DNA of 64,000 nucleotides from Pengzhenrongella sicca. GTDB taxonomy: Bacteria; Actinomycetota; Actinomycetes; Actinomycetales; Cellulomonadaceae. This document shows positions 52,147-60,794 of the stretch, one piece after another (within the stretch, counting starts at the first letter, position 1; every line of letters begins with the position of its first letter). Location of the stretch: the NCBI RefSeq assembly GCF_017569225.1, contig NZ_CP071868.1:3224001-3288000 (forward strand), given 5' to 3'. The position numbers and the translations under genes were made by a program. The notes under the pieces were generated by a model, which saw only the letters and a program-made list of their open reading frames with translations, was not told where the DNA came from and searched no databases.

Positions 52147-53844
52147 TCACTCGACACCCAGCGCGATCGCCGGCGACGCCTGGCCGCCGTCGAGCACCAC
52201 GACCTCGAGGGCGGGATGAGCCCGGCTCAGGTGCCCCACGAGCCCGGCGAGTACCCCGTCCTGCACCCCGGCGCCGCGCAGCACCGTGAGCACCTCGCCG
52301 CCGGCGGCCACCAGCTCGTCCGCGACGACGGCGGTGCGGTCGACGTCGCGCGCGCCCACCTGGGCGGTCCGGACGCCGCCGACGGCCGCGCCGATCGCGG
52401 CGAGCGTGCCCGCGACGTCGTCGGACCCGTCGAGGGCCGCCGCCGCGGCCAGCCCGGCGACGACGTGGATGTCGTCGACGGCGTCGAACACGTGCACCGC
52501 GAGCGGCGAGTCGATGGCGAGCGCGGCTGCGTGGGCCGCGGCCGACCCGGGCAGCACGGCGACGGTCCCGGCGCCGGTGTCGACGACGGCGCGCAGCACG
52601 CTCGCGGCGCTCACGGCGCCGCCCGTCCCTGCGTCGCCCGATCCTGCGTCGCCCGATCCCACGTCACCCGGTCCCGCGTCGTCGAGCACCATGACGACCG
52701 CACCGCTGCGCGCGAGCTGGCGCAGCAGCGCGGGCGCGCGGGTGCCGGCGACCAGCCCGAGCCGTCCCGCGGCGGGCCGCGCGTCACCGCCGGCGCACGT
52801 CGCGGGCCGCGCCGCGACGAGGCGGCCGAGGTGGCGGACCATGATCTGCCGCTGCGCGGCCGAACCCGCCGCCGCACCCGTGGCCGAACGGTCGGCGCCC
52901 GTGGCACCCGCGGCCACCGCGGCCGCCGGGTCGTCCGCGTGCACGTGCGCATGCCAGGTCCCGTCCCCGCCGACGACGGCGACCGACTCGCCGAGCGCCT
53001 GCAGGCGAGCGCTGAGGCGGGCGCCGTACCCGGGGTCGGCGGACTCCACGACGTACATGACCTCGAACTCGCCGTCGGATCCGGACTCCCCCGCCGTCCC
53101 GGTCGGCTCGGCGCCCGGGTCGGCGGCGGTGCCGGTCCCTGACGCCGCGGCCCCGCGCGGCGCGATCGGGCTCGCACCCGGCGCGGGCGCGCCGGTCACG
53201 ACGACGACGAGCGCCTCGAGGATCACCACCAGACCGGCGGCGCCGGCGTCGACGACCTGCGCGGCGCGCAGCACCGCGAGCTCGTCGGGCGTGCGGGCGA
53301 GCGCGTCGCGGGCCCCGGCCAGCGCGGCCAGGACCGTCGCGGCGAGCCCTGCCCCCGCGTCGGCCGCGGCGCGCGCGCAGGCGGCGGCGGCGGTCGCGGC
53401 CGTGAGGATCGTGCCCTCGACGGGCCGGGCCACGGCCGCGCGGGCGGCCCGCTGCGCCTCGGCCAGCGCGCCGGCCAGCGCGTGCGCGCCGAGCTCGCGC
53501 ATCGGCGCGGCGACATCCGCACCGTGCACGGCACCGGGGTCCGCCTGCTCGGCCGCGGACGCGAGGCCGAGCAGGAACTGGCTCGCGATGACGCCCGAGT
53601 TGCCGCGCGCGCCGAGCAGCGCGCCGTGCGCGAAGGCCCGCAGGGCCGCGGCGACCGGCGGGTCGAGCGCGAGACGGCCGACCTCGTCGGCGCCTTGCGC
53701 GATGGTGAGGTAGAGGTTGGTCCCGGTGTCGGCGTCGGCCACGGGGAACACGTTGAGCGAGTCGATCGGCCCCCGCTCGTTGTCGAGCGCCCTCGTCGCG
53801 GCCGCGGCCCACGCCCGGACCGACTCGCCGGTCAACCGCTCCAC
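52147..53844 (-). CDS. DAK2-domain protein (fatty-acid kinase FakA-like)
   Basis: 565 residues from the GTG at 53844 (GGGAGC upstream); an ATG at 53910 is also in frame. The DAK2 domain begins with LNVFPVADADTGTNLYLTI and LLGARGNSGVIASQFLLGL, where the Asp residues bind the ATP-metal. The C-terminal half (FEVMYVVESADPGYGARL..., VDTGAGTVAVLPGSAAAH) fits the DUF1949-like/ DegV-partner half of FakA. In firmicutes FakA phosphorylates fatty acids bound by FakB; the partner here is not in the window. A Gly/Ala/Asp linker is encoded by 15-bp repeats at 52628-52672. Confidence 0.85.
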   Translation of the reverse strand: MERLTGESVRAWAAAATRALDNERGPIDSLNVFPVADADTGTNLYLTIAQGADEVGRLALDPPVAAALRAFAHGALLGARGNSGVIASQFLLGLASAAEQADPGAVHGADVAAPMRELGAHALAGALAEAQRAARAAVARPVEGTILTAATAAAACARAAADAGAGLAATVLAALAGARDALARTPDELAVLRAAQVVDAGAAGLVVILEALVVVVTGAPAPGASPIAPRGAAASGTGTAADPGAEPTGTAGESGSDGEFEVMYVVESADPGYGARLSARLQALGESVAVVGGDGTWHAHVHADDPAAAVAAGATGADRSATGAAAGSAAQRQIMVRHLGRLVAARPATCAGGDARPAAGRLGLVAGTRAPALLRQLARSGAVVMVLDDAGPGDVGSGDAGSGDAGTGGAVSAASVLRAVVDTGAGTVAVLPGSAAAHAAALAIDSPLAVHVFDAVDDIHVVAGLAAAAALDGSDDVAGTLAAIGAAVGGVRTAQVGARDVDRTAVVADELVAAGGEVLTVLRGAGVQDGVLAGLVGHLSRAHPALEVVVLDGGQASPAIALGVE

Positions 53845-54061
53845 GTACGTGTGCTCCCTCGCTGCGGACCCGTCACGGGTGTCCCTCGTCCCGCCCACAC
53901 GATGCCTCATGCCACGCTCATTTGGGTGGCGGGCCGGTGTCGGCTAGTCTTGCCAGGTTGTCCGGCCGAGTCCGGGCACCGGTGGCGCGCCCCTGCGGTG
54001 TACCGCGACCCAACCAATGCCTTCGCCGCTATCGCGGCGTGCACGACGATCAGGAGAGACC

Positions 54062-54253
54062 GTGGCTGCCAACTGCGACGTCTGCGGCAAGAGCCCGAGC
54101 TTCGGGCACAGCATCTCGCACTCGCACGTCCGCACGAAGCGTCGCTGGAACCCGAACATCCAGCGCGTGCGTGCCGTCGTGGCCGGCGCCCCCAAGCGCC
54201 TGAACGTGTGCACCTCATGCCTCAAGGCCAACAAGGTCGTGCGGCACGCCTGA
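54062..54253 (+). CDS. rpmB: 50S ribosomal protein L28
   Basis: 63 residues from the GTG after AGGAGAGACC. AANCDVCGKSPSFGHSISHSHVRTKRRWNPNIQ and a second Cys pair in CTSCLKANKV are the zinc-binding L28 form. It is divergent from the DAK2 gene, the usual actinobacterial arrangement. A strong hairpin follows at 54328. Confidence 0.96.
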   Translation: MAANCDVCGKSPSFGHSISHSHVRTKRRWNPNIQRVRAVVAGAPKRLNVCTSCLKANKVVRHA

Positions 54254-54327
54254 GATGTACCCGTGTCACGGCCGCGACTCGTCGCGGCGGTGACGAGCTC
54301 GACCAGAACTGCACACGACGTCGACTG

Positions 54328-54355
54328 AGCCCGTGGGGGGTCACCCCCGCGGGCT
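54328..54355 (+). terminator. Terminator downstream of rpmB
   Basis: AGCCCG (54328-54333) pairs with CGGGCT (54350-54355) and GGGGG pairs with CCCCC inside, giving a GC-rich hairpin with loop TCA, followed by tcgtctg. It lies 75 bases after the rpmB stop. Confidence 0.7.
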
Positions 54356-54440
54356 TCGTCTGTGCCCCCTGGCCTCCATCGACGAGACCTGTCGGCGGGA
54401 ACTGCTGCGCTTGCCGCGGCACAATGGCAGGGTACTGACC

Positions 54441-54965
54441 ATGGTGGAACAGCTCGGTGAAGTGACCATCCGGCTCGCCGACGTCGCCGACGCCGCGGAG
54501 ATCGCCCGCGTGCACGTCGCGTCCCGGCGCGAGGCGTACGCCGGGATCGTCGCCGCCGAGTACCTGGCCGCGCTGGATCCCGCGGCCCGCGAGCCGGAAT
54601 GGGCCGACTACCTGCGTGCCGGTCCGGACGAGGGCGTCCGGACGTGGATCGCGTGGACCCCGGGCCACGCGCTGGGCTTCGCATCGCTCGGGCCGAGCCG
54701 CGACGAGGACGCCGCGCGCAACGAGCAGGAGATCTACTCCATCTACCTCGACCCCGGGATGTGGGGTCACGGGGTCGCGCGCGAGCTCATGCGCACGATC
54801 CTGGCCGAGGTCGCTCCCCCGGTCCACGTCTCGCTCTGGGTGCTCGCGGACAACGAGCGCGCCCGGCACTTCTACCGCCGGCACGGCTTCAGCCCCGACG
54901 GCACCGAGCGCCTCCAGGAGTTCGGCGGCGAGGAGCTCCTCGAGGTCCGCTACCGCCGCCGCTGA
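54441..54965 (+). CDS. GNAT-family acetyltransferase
   Basis: 174 residues from the ATG at 54441; the frame is open upstream but without GNAT features. VTIRLADVADAAEIARVHVASRREAYAGI is the GNAT start, EQEIYSIYLDPGMWGHGVARELMRTI holds the acetyl-CoA loop (Gly-His-Gly variant of Q/RxxGxG/A), and NERARHFYRRHGFSPDGTE the C-terminal wedge. Probably acetylates a small amine; substrate unknown. It stands as a single gene after the rpmB terminator. Confidence 0.85.
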   Translation: MVEQLGEVTIRLADVADAAEIARVHVASRREAYAGIVAAEYLAALDPAAREPEWADYLRAGPDEGVRTWIAWTPGHALGFASLGPSRDEDAARNEQEIYSIYLDPGMWGHGVARELMRTILAEVAPPVHVSLWVLADNERARHFYRRHGFSPDGTERLQEFGGEELLEVRYRRR

Positions 54966-54973
54966 CGCGTACC

Positions 54974-56002
54974 TCAGCCGCGGAAGTGGTCCCAGCCCGG
55001 CGACGTCGTCGTCGGCGCGAGGCCGCCCACGAGCACGCCCGGACCGGTCGGCCCGGCCGCCAGCACACGGCCGACGGCGCGGAACGGGTCGGGCACGGCC
55101 GCGCCGGCGGGAAACGTCGCGAGCAGGCCGTGATCCTCGCCGCCGGTGAGGACCCAGTCGGCGGCCGACGCGTCGAGCGCCGCGGCGGCCCCGGCGAGCT
55201 CGGTCAGGTCGGCTCCGAACGCGTCGGCGACGGGGTCGAAGTCGAGCACGACCCCGCTGGCCGCGGCGATCCGGCCGGCATCGCGCAGCAGCCCGTCAGA
55301 CACGTCGAGCATCGCGGTCGCGCCCGCGAGCGCCGCCATGACGCCCGCGGCGAGCGGCGGATCGGGACGCAGGTACGCGCGCACGAGGTCGGGCGCCACC
55401 TCGCCCCGGCCGGCCGCGAGGAGCGCGAGGCCGGCGGCCGACCGGCCGCGCACCCCGGCGTGCGCGACGACGTCGCCCGCGCGGGCCCCCGACCGGAGCA
55501 CCGGTGCGCGCCCCGCCAGGTCGCCATGCACCGCGACCGACACGACGACGGCGTCGCCGCCGGACAGGTCGCCCCCGACGACGCCGACGTCCTGCGGCCC
55601 GCACGCCGCGGCAAGGCCCGCCGCGAGGCCCGCGACCCACGCCGCCGGCAGGTCGCCCGGGATCACGAGGGTCACCACCAACGACGTCGCGCGCGCGCCC
55701 ATCGCCGCGATGTCGGCGAGGTTCTGCATCGCGGCCCGCCAGCCGACGTCCACTCCCGTCGACCAGTCGCGCCGAAAGTGCCTGCCCTCGACGAGCACGT
55801 CGGTCGAGACGACCACGCGCCCGTCGGGGGCCGCGACGACGGCGGCGTCGTCCCCCGGGCCGAGGAGCGTCGCCGACCCGACCGGCAGCAACGGGAAGAT
55901 CAGGGCGAGCAGGTCGTCCTCGGTGAGCTCGGCGACGGTCGGCCCGGCGTCGCTGACGGGAGGCGCGGGGTCGGACGGGGGCACGGGGCTGGCGGCGGTC
56001 AC
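54974..56002 (-). CDS. thiL: Thiamine-monophosphate kinase
   Basis: 342 residues. LLGPGDDAAVV and VVSTDVLVEGRHFRRDW with metal-binding Asp, MQNLADIAAMGARATSLVVTL, GVVGGDLSGGD, MLDVSDGLLRDAGRIAAASG and LTGGEDHGLLATFP are all present in the ThiL order. It makes thiamine diphosphate from thiamine monophosphate and ATP. No other thiamine gene is in the window. Confidence 0.93.
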   Translation of the reverse strand: MTAASPVPPSDPAPPVSDAGPTVAELTEDDLLALIFPLLPVGSATLLGPGDDAAVVAAPDGRVVVSTDVLVEGRHFRRDWSTGVDVGWRAAMQNLADIAAMGARATSLVVTLVIPGDLPAAWVAGLAAGLAAACGPQDVGVVGGDLSGGDAVVVSVAVHGDLAGRAPVLRSGARAGDVVAHAGVRGRSAAGLALLAAGRGEVAPDLVRAYLRPDPPLAAGVMAALAGATAMLDVSDGLLRDAGRIAAASGVVLDFDPVADAFGADLTELAGAAAALDASAADWVLTGGEDHGLLATFPAGAAVPDPFRAVGRVLAAGPTGPGVLVGGLAPTTTSPGWDHFRG

Positions 56003-56043
56003 GGCCGCAACGGTACCGAGCCCGCACGGGCTACCGTGACCGG

Positions 56044-56529
56044 GTGCCCCGCCTCCGCCTGCCCGCCGCCGCCGCCGGCCTGCTGGTCGTCGCGACGGCG
56101 GCCTGCGCGCCGGCCGTCAGTGTGCGGGTCGCGCCCGCGGCGGCCGACCCGATCTGCGCGAGCGTGGTGCTCGCGCTCCCGGACGAGCTGGCCGATGGCG
56201 CGCGCCTGGACACGACGAGCCAGGCGACCGCCGCCTGGGGCGACGCGGCGGCACCGATCGTGCTGCGCTGCGGCGTCGACCCGCTGCCCCCGACGACGCA
56301 GTCCTGCGTCACGGCCACCGACGCCGCGGGGGTCAGCGTGGACTGGGTCGCGGTCGAGGGCGCCCGGGCCGCCGACGGCACCGCGACCTGGACCTTCACG
56401 ACCTACGGCCGCGAGCCCGCCGTCGAGGTCACGGTTCCGGGCCAGGTGACCGCCGACCGCTCGACGAGCTTCCTGGTGGACCTCTCGGCGGCGGTCACCC
56501 ACGCGCCGCAGCTGCGCAGCTGCCTGTGA
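56044..56529 (+). CDS. DUF3515 putative lipoprotein
   Basis: 161 residues from a GTG. The signal region LPAAAAGLLVVATAACAP ends in a lipobox-like AAC, so Cys21 is probably lipid-modified and the protein tethered outside the membrane. The rest shows the DUF3515 pattern: LPDELADGARLDTTSQATAAWGD, LRCGV, DWVAVEG, FTTYGREPAVEVTVP with four Cys. In actinobacteria DUF3515 genes lie between thiL and ddl, as here. Function unknown. Divergent from thiL across a 41-base gap. Confidence 0.88.
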   Translation: MPRLRLPAAAAGLLVVATAACAPAVSVRVAPAAADPICASVVLALPDELADGARLDTTSQATAAWGDAAAPIVLRCGVDPLPPTTQSCVTATDAAGVSVDWVAVEGARAADGTATWTFTTYGREPAVEVTVPGQVTADRSTSFLVDLSAAVTHAPQLRSCL

Positions 56530-56542
56530 CCGGTGGGGCGGG

Positions 56543-57697
56543 TCAGCGCAGGCCGGTGGGGCGGGTCAGGGCCAGCTGGAGGAGCTCGTCGATGAGCTCG
56601 GCGTAGCCGAGGCCCGACTCGGCCCACATGCGCGGGTACATCGAGAACGGCGTGAAGCCGGGCATCGTGTTGATCTCGTTGACGATGACCCGGTTCTCCG
56701 GGGTCACGAACACGTCCACGCGCGCGAGGCCCTCGCAGCCGACCGCTTCGAACGTCCGGATCGCGAGCTCGCGCACCTCGGCGTTCACCGCCGCCGGCAG
56801 GTCCGCCGGGCAGGTCAGCTCGACGCCGGCCTCGTTCAGGTACTTCGCCTCGAAGTCGTAGAAGTCGTGCCGCGTGTCCGTGACCACGATCTCGCCGGGC
56901 TGAGAGGCGCGCGGCCGGCGACCGTCGGGGCTGCCGAGTACGGCGCACTCGATCTCGCGGCCGACGATCCCGGCCTCGATCACGACCTTCGGGTCGTGCA
57001 CCTGGGCCGCCGCGATCGCCGCCGGCAGCTCGGCGAGGTCGTCCACCTTCGTGATGCCGAGGCTCGAGCCGCCCCGGGCCGGCTTGACGAACACCGGCAG
57101 GCCGAGCAGCGCGACGGACTGGGTCCACGCCACGGGGTTGCGCTCGAACGCGCCGGGGCGCAGCACGGTGTATCGCCCGATCGGCAGCCCCTGCCCCGCG
57201 AGCACGAGCTTCATGAAGTGCTTGTCCATGCCGACGGCGGAGGCGAGCACGCCCGCACCGACGTAGCGCAGATCGACGAGCTCGAGCATCCCCTGGAGGG
57301 TCCCGTCCTCGCCGAACGGTCCGTGCAGCAGCGGCAGGACGACGTCGACCCGCCCGAGCGCCGACGGCGCGGCGTCGGGCGCGAGCAGGCTCAGCCCGGC
57401 CTCGTCGGCGGCCTGCGGGAGCAGGACCCGCGACGGCCCGTCGACGACCTCGGGGAGGCGGCCGTCGATGATCGCCCAGCGATCGGGGTCGTCCTCGACG
57501 AGCACCCAGCGCCCCGCCGGGGTGATCCCGACCGGCACGACGTCGTACTTCTCGCGGTCGATCGCGCGCAGCACGCCGCCCGCGGTCGCGCAGCTGATCG
57601 AGTGCTCGCCGGAGCGCCCCCCGAACAGCACCAGGACCCGGGGTTTGGCCACGACGCCGGCGACGACGTCGAGTGCGGTCTGCGGGTTCGTATCCAT
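56543..57697 (-). CDS. ddl: D-alanine--D-alanine ligase
   Basis: 384 residues from the ATG at 57697. The ATP-grasp signature is intact: VLVLFGGRSGEHSISCATA, LPLLHGPFGEDGTLQGMLEL, KPARGGSSLGITKV, EINTMPGFTPFSMYP. It joins two D-Ala residues for peptidoglycan precursors. The active-site FDFxxKY loop (YDFEAKYLNEAG) favours D-Ala-D-Ala over D-Ala-D-Lac. Its stop lies inside one copy of a 17-bp direct repeat (56530-56546 and 56553-56569). Confidence 0.94.
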   Translation of the reverse strand: MDTNPQTALDVVAGVVAKPRVLVLFGGRSGEHSISCATAGGVLRAIDREKYDVVPVGITPAGRWVLVEDDPDRWAIIDGRLPEVVDGPSRVLLPQAADEAGLSLLAPDAAPSALGRVDVVLPLLHGPFGEDGTLQGMLELVDLRYVGAGVLASAVGMDKHFMKLVLAGQGLPIGRYTVLRPGAFERNPVAWTQSVALLGLPVFVKPARGGSSLGITKVDDLAELPAAIAAAQVHDPKVVIEAGIVGREIECAVLGSPDGRRPRASQPGEIVVTDTRHDFYDFEAKYLNEAGVELTCPADLPAAVNAEVRELAIRTFEAVGCEGLARVDVFVTPENRVIVNEINTMPGFTPFSMYPRMWAESGLGYAELIDELLQLALTRPTGLR

Positions 57698-57760
57698 CGC
57701 GCCCGACCCTACCGGCCCGAGACCCACGGGCCGTCGCGGCGCGGCGGCTAGCCTGCACGC

Positions 57761-58927
57761 ATGCACGCATCCATCGGGCCGGACGGCCGCACGCACGCGC
57801 TCGCTCCGGACACGGTCGTCGTCACGTCGGGCCGCCCCGCCCGCACGCCGGGCGGGCCGGTGAACCCACCGGTCGTCCTCTCGTCGACGTACGTCTCGCA
57901 GGGCACCCCCGCCGACGGCGAGCTCGTCTACGCGCGCTCCGGCACCGAGACGTGGGTGCCGTTCGAGCGGGCCCTGGCCGACCTCGAGGGCGCGGCGCAG
58001 CCGGCGCTCGTCTTCTCCTCCGGCATGGCCGCGATCGCCGCCGCGATGTCCCTCGTGCCGCACGGCGGCCGGCTCGTGCTCCCCCGGCACTCCTACCAGG
58101 TCACGCTCGGCTTCGCCGCCGACCTGGCCGCCCGCGCGGGGGTCGAGGTCGTCGACGTCGACATCGCCGACACCGCCGCCGTGGCCGCGGCCCTCGGCGG
58201 GCCGCGGCCCGCGTCGCTGCTGTGGATCGAGTCGCCGACCAACCCGATGCTCGAGGTCGCCGACGTGCCCGCGCTCGTCGCGGCCGCGCACGCCGCGGGG
58301 GTCCCCGTCGCGGTGGACAACACGTTCGCGACGCCGCTGGTCCAGCGCCCGCTCGCCTGGGGCGCCGACGTCGTCGTGCACTCGGTGACCAAGTACCTCG
58401 CCGGGCACTCCGACGTGGTGCTGGGCGCCGTCGTCGTCGACGACGCCGCCCTGCGCGAACGGTTCCTCGCCTACCGGTCGCTGCACGGGGCGATCGCGGG
58501 GCCGTGGGAGGTGTGGCTCGCGCTGCGCGGGCTGCGCACGCTCGCGCTGCGGATCGGCCGCTCGCAGGAGTCCGCGGCCGAGCTCGCGCGCCGCCTCGCC
58601 GCGCACCCGAAGGTCGCGCACGTGCGGCACCCGAGCCTGCCCGACGACCCCGGGCACGAGCGCGCGACCCGGCTGATGAGCGGGTACGGCTCGATCATCG
58701 CGATCCGGCCCGTCGGCGGCGCCGCGGCCGCCGACGCCCTGGTCGGCGCGCTCCAGGTGTGGGTGCCCGCGACGAGCCTGGGCGGGGTCGAGTCGAGCCT
58801 CGAGCGGCGGCGGCGGTTCCCCACCGAGTCGGCGACCGTCCCCGACGACCTGCTGCGGCTGTCGGTCGGGATCGAGAACGTCGAGGACCTCTGGGCCGAC
58901 CTCTCGCACGCCCTGTCGACGCTCTAG
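57761..58927 (+). CDS. Cystathionine gamma-synthase/lyase-type PLP enzyme
   Basis: 388 residues. The PLP Lys is in HSVTKYLAGHSD; LVFSSGMAAIAAAMSLV, IESPTNPMLEVADV and VDNTFATPL match the trans-sulfuration family. The C-terminal SLGGVESSLERRRRFPTE and LLRLSVGIENVEDLW are the usual end. It would make or cleave cystathionine or a related thioether. Exact reaction undetermined. It starts 63 bases from the divergent ddl start. Confidence 0.9.
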   Translation: MHASIGPDGRTHALAPDTVVVTSGRPARTPGGPVNPPVVLSSTYVSQGTPADGELVYARSGTETWVPFERALADLEGAAQPALVFSSGMAAIAAAMSLVPHGGRLVLPRHSYQVTLGFAADLAARAGVEVVDVDIADTAAVAAALGGPRPASLLWIESPTNPMLEVADVPALVAAAHAAGVPVAVDNTFATPLVQRPLAWGADVVVHSVTKYLAGHSDVVLGAVVVDDAALRERFLAYRSLHGAIAGPWEVWLALRGLRTLALRIGRSQESAAELARRLAAHPKVAHVRHPSLPDDPGHERATRLMSGYGSIIAIRPVGGAAAADALVGALQVWVPATSLGGVESSLERRRRFPTESATVPDDLLRLSVGIENVEDLWADLSHALSTL

Positions 58928-58961
58928 CGAGGATCTAGCGCACGCGGTCGCGAGGCCCGGG

Positions 58962-59969
58962 TCAGGCGCCCTCGGCCTTGCGGGGGCGGGCGAGCAGCAG
59001 CGGCGCGAGCTCCTCGACCGGCAGGCCCTCGTGCAGCACACCCACGACCGCCGCCGTGATCGGCATCTCGACCCCCACGCGCTGGGCGAGCTCGAGCACG
59101 GGGCGCGAGGTCTTGACGCCCTCGGCGGTGCCGCCCGTCGCAGCGATCGCCTCGTCGAGCGTCATGCCCTGGCCGATGCGCACGCCGAGGCTGTGGTTGC
59201 GCGACAGGGGCGACGCGCACGTCGCCATCAGGTCGCCCATCCCGGCCAGGCCGGGGAAGGTCTCGGCGTCGGCGCCGAGCGCGAGCCCGAGCCGGGTGAT
59301 CTCGACCAGGCCGCGCGTGATCACGGTTGCCATGGTGTTGAAGCCCAGGCCACGGCCCTGCGCGATCCCGACCGCGACCGCGATGATGTTCTTCACGGCG
59401 CCGCACAGCTCGACGCCCACGACGTCCGAGTTCGTGTAGGGCCGGAACGCGGCCGACGAGCACGCCGTCGCGACGAGCCGGGCGGTGCGCGCGCTGGTCG
59501 AGGCGACGACGGTCGCCGTCGGCTGCCGCTCCGCGATCTCGCGCGCGAGGTTCGGCCCCGAGAGCACCGCGATGCGGTCCGGCTTGAGCCCGAGCGCCTC
59601 GGCGACGACCTGGCTCATGCGCCGGTCGGTGCTCAGCTCGACGCCCTTCATGAGGGACACGGCCACGGCGTGGGCCGGGATCAGCGCGCGCAGGGGCTCG
59701 AGCGTCGCGCGGGCGCTCTGCGACGGGATCGCGATCGCGACCAGGTCGACGCCCGCGAGCACGCGCGCCGCGTCCGTCGACGCCGTGAGCTGGGCGGGCA
59801 GCGCGATGCCCGGCAGGCGCGCCTCGTTGCGGTGCTCGGTCGTGATCTGGGCGCACACGGCGGCGTCGCGGCCCCAGAGGGCGACGTCGCAGCCCGCGTC
59901 GGCGAGCACCGTCGCGAAGGTCGTGCCCCACGCGCCCGTGCCGAGCACGGCGGCCCGCAGGGCGCTCAC
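58962..59969 (-). CDS. gpsA: Glycerol-3-phosphate dehydrogenase [NAD(P)+]
   Basis: 335 residues from the GTG overlapping the PlsC-type stop. AAVLGTGAWGTTFATVLADAG gives the NAD(P)-binding GxGxWG, SGPNLAREIAERQPTATVVAS, the catalytic Lys in LCGAVKNIIAVAVGIAQG and GLAGMGDLMATC. It supplies glycerol-3-phosphate for phospholipids. It is coupled with the acyltransferase gene upstream, both acting in the same pathway. Confidence 0.94.
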   Translation of the reverse strand: MSALRAAVLGTGAWGTTFATVLADAGCDVALWGRDAAVCAQITTEHRNEARLPGIALPAQLTASTDAARVLAGVDLVAIAIPSQSARATLEPLRALIPAHAVAVSLMKGVELSTDRRMSQVVAEALGLKPDRIAVLSGPNLAREIAERQPTATVVASTSARTARLVATACSSAAFRPYTNSDVVGVELCGAVKNIIAVAVGIAQGRGLGFNTMATVITRGLVEITRLGLALGADAETFPGLAGMGDLMATCASPLSRNHSLGVRIGQGMTLDEAIAATGGTAEGVKTSRPVLELAQRVGVEMPITAAVVGVLHEGLPVEELAPLLLARPRKAEGA

Positions 59970-60721
59970 GCGAGGGGCTCGGGTCCGCCGTCGGCCGTGC
60001 CTGCGGCCCGCCCCTGGGGGTAGCGCGGGTCGTACCGCTGCGCGGGGGCCTGCTCGCCGCGGATCTCCTCGAGCAGGACGGTGATCGCCGCCATCACGCG
60101 CTCGGTCGCCTCGCGCAGGGTCGCGGTGCTCATCGGCCGGTCGTACAGGTCGGACAGGTCGACCGGCGGCCCCGCGACGATCGTCACCGGCTTGGGCGGG
60201 AACGGCTTGAAGAGCTTCTTGTACCGGCCCAGCAGCAGCTGTGGGCCCCACTGCGCGGCGGGGATGACGGGCGCGCGCGTGGTCAGCGCAAGCCGCGCGA
60301 TGCCCGTCTTGCCGAGCATGGGCCACAGGTCGGGCTCGCGCGTGAGCGTGCCCTCGGGGAAGACCGCGACGCACTCCCCCGCCTCGAGCGCCGTGACCGC
60401 CGACTGGAGCGACTTCCCGGCGTCGGTCGAGTTCCGGAACACCGGGATCTGGCCGGTCGCCCGCAGCACGTAACCGAGCACGGGCACCGAGAACAGCGAC
60501 GACTTCGCGAGGATCTTCGGCACGTGCCCGTTGTCGTACAGGAAGTGCGCGAAGGTGAGCGGGTCGATCTCCGTCATGTGGTTCGCCACCGCGATGAACC
60601 CGCCCTCGGTCGGCAGGTGCTCGGTCCCGCGCCAGTCCCGGCGCGTGATCGCGAGCAGCACGGGCCGGATCACGCGGGCGACGTTGCGGTAGGCGCGGTT
60701 GGAACGCTTCGGTGCGGGCAC
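59966..60721 (-). CDS. plsC: 1-acyl-glycerol-3-phosphate acyltransferase
   Basis: 251 residues. Acyltransferase block I is FIAVANHMTEIDPLTFAHFL, with the His-x4-Asp motif read as NHMTEID, then FRNSTDAGKSLQSAV, FPEGTLTREPDLWP (block III) and PVIPAAQWGP (block IV). It adds the second acyl chain in phosphatidic acid synthesis. Peripheral membrane protein. A basic/Pro/Tyr tail ends the protein. Overlaps gpsA by four bases. Confidence 0.9.
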   Translation of the reverse strand: MPAPKRSNRAYRNVARVIRPVLLAITRRDWRGTEHLPTEGGFIAVANHMTEIDPLTFAHFLYDNGHVPKILAKSSLFSVPVLGYVLRATGQIPVFRNSTDAGKSLQSAVTALEAGECVAVFPEGTLTREPDLWPMLGKTGIARLALTTRAPVIPAAQWGPQLLLGRYKKLFKPFPPKPVTIVAGPPVDLSDLYDRPMSTATLREATERVMAAITVLLEEIRGEQAPAQRYDPRYPQGRAAGTADGGPEPLA

Positions 60722-60794
60722 GGTCAGCGATGCTACCCGGCAGCGCCCCGACCCGGCCGAACCCGCGCCTCGACCCCGGATAAGACCCGGGAGC

